A stretch of DNA of 6,204 bases from Zoogloeaceae bacterium. Lineage in GTDB: Bacteria; Pseudomonadota; Gammaproteobacteria; Burkholderiales; Rhodocyclaceae. The notes under the pieces are model-generated. The model saw nothing but the letters and a program-made list of their open reading frames with translations, was not told the origin of the DNA and made no database searches. This document shows positions 5,860 to 6,204 of the stretch, piece after piece. Location of the stretch: contig JAISPO010000031.1 in NCBI GenBank assembly GCA_031274855.1, forward strand, positions 1-6,204, read 5' to 3'. Positions within the stretch are counted from its first letter, which is position 1. Each line of letters starts with the position of its first letter. The translations under genes and the position numbers were made by a program.

Positions 5860-5882
5860 CTTCATTTTCTCTGAATATGCAG
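5844..5882. repeat. Imperfect inverted repeat downstream of the ZIP gene
   Basis: TGCATTCAG (5848-5856) and CTGAATATGCA (5871-5881) are inverted copies differing by two extra bases in one arm, with a 14-base loop. The inner six bases (ATTCAG/CTGAAT) pair perfectly. On the minus strand the hairpin forms about 20 bases after the ZIP stop and is followed by an A-rich rather than T-rich stretch, so it does not look like a classical intrinsic terminator. It could still be a 3'-end stabilising hairpin. Confidence 0.3.
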
Positions 5883-5901
5883 GAACTGCTTTAAGTTTGC
5901 C

Positions 5902-6204
5902 TCAACCGATGCCAAAAGGTTCGACGAGGTGTCCAGCGAGGACGATGATGCCGATACCGGCAGCGATCAGCAGGACTTGCTGGATCGTAGCTCGCAGTTC
6001 TGTTCGCCTGTGCAAGCCGGGGATCAGGTCGGCGACGGCAATGTAAATCATGCTGGCCGCAGCCAGCGCCAGCATGATGGGTACGATGGCTTGTACTTCC
6101 GACAGCGCCACCCAAGCCAGTACGCCGCCTACCAGTGTCGCCAAACTCGACAGCAGGTTATAGAGCAGCGCCCGCGCTTTCGTATAGCCGGAATGCAGCA
6201 GGAT
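5902..6204 (-). CDS. ZIP-family metal transporter, C-terminal part, cut by the window edge
   Basis: ZIP proteins are inner-membrane permeases that bring divalent metals such as zinc, and sometimes iron or manganese, into the cytoplasm. The frame is open from base 6204 to a TGA at 5902, giving the last 100 residues. It begins ILLHSGYTKARALLYNLLS, the segment that in ZIP proteins directly follows the metal-binding HEIP-type motif of the fifth helix. Three hydrophobic helices then follow, corresponding to the sixth (about 16-35), seventh (about 42-60) and eighth (about 75-92). The seventh ends ALAAASMIYIAVADLIPGLHRR (46-67), where many family members have 'ADLxPELH'; here the acidic residue is G63. 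The conserved histidine motifs lie outside the window, so metal specificity cannot be judged. No ATG is needed in the window because the gene starts beyond the edge; an internal TTG at 6144 is not the real start. It may or may not be co-transcribed with the RDD/pilin-like gene 152 bases downstream. Confidence 0.88.
   Translation of the reverse strand: MLLHSGYTKARALLYNLLSSLATLVGGVLAWVALSEVQAIVPIMLALAAASMIYIAVADLIPGLHRRTELRATIQQVLLIAAGIGIIVLAGHLVEPFGIG

Noticed and set aside
1..6204. A novel defence, mobile or biosynthetic system in the window
   Set aside because: Seven of the eight genes belong to well-known families, six of them in the conserved rpsB-cdsA housekeeping order. No transposase, integrase, nuclease, toxin-antitoxin pair or direct-repeat array is visible.

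Overview
This window is from a Gram-negative proteobacterium. The gene order rpsB-tsf-pyrH-frr-uppS-cdsA is the classic proteobacterial one, and the S2, UMP kinase and EF-Ts sequences look betaproteobacterial by memory of the families; genus was not determined. The DNA is GC-rich in the housekeeping genes and AT-rich only in the spacer at about 5750-5901. Every supported gene lies on the minus strand, so transcription runs from right to left.

Layout in reading order (high to low coordinates): (1) the C-terminal 100 residues of a ZIP-family metal transporter enter from the right edge. (2) An AT-rich spacer follows, holding small palindromes and a weak candidate promoter. (3) A 524-residue membrane protein of mosaic build comes next: an N-terminal 'LVLTGxxLPG' domain, a GYF_2-like stretch, an RDD membrane domain, a further membrane helix and a type IV pilin-like C-terminal domain. 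(4) A 171-base spacer carries a good sigma70-type promoter and a roughly 100-base leader. (5) The housekeeping run then follows: rpsB (ribosomal protein S2), tsf (EF-Ts), pyrH (UMP kinase), frr (ribosome recycling factor), uppS (undecaprenyl diphosphate synthase) and the first 67 residues of cdsA (phosphatidate cytidylyltransferase), cut by the left edge.

The six housekeeping genes are tightly packed. The gaps are 40, 21 and 18 bases, with a 4-base overlap at pyrH/frr and an 8-base overlap at uppS/cdsA, so they are almost certainly one operon. It links translation (S2, EF-Ts, RRF), pyrimidine nucleotide supply (UMP kinase) and envelope precursors (undecaprenyl carrier, CDP-diacylglycerol). 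No promoter or terminator inside the run was recognised.

I see no mobile element, CRISPR array, tRNA or rRNA. The one unusual item is the RDD/pilin-like mosaic protein; the rest is ordinary core genome.
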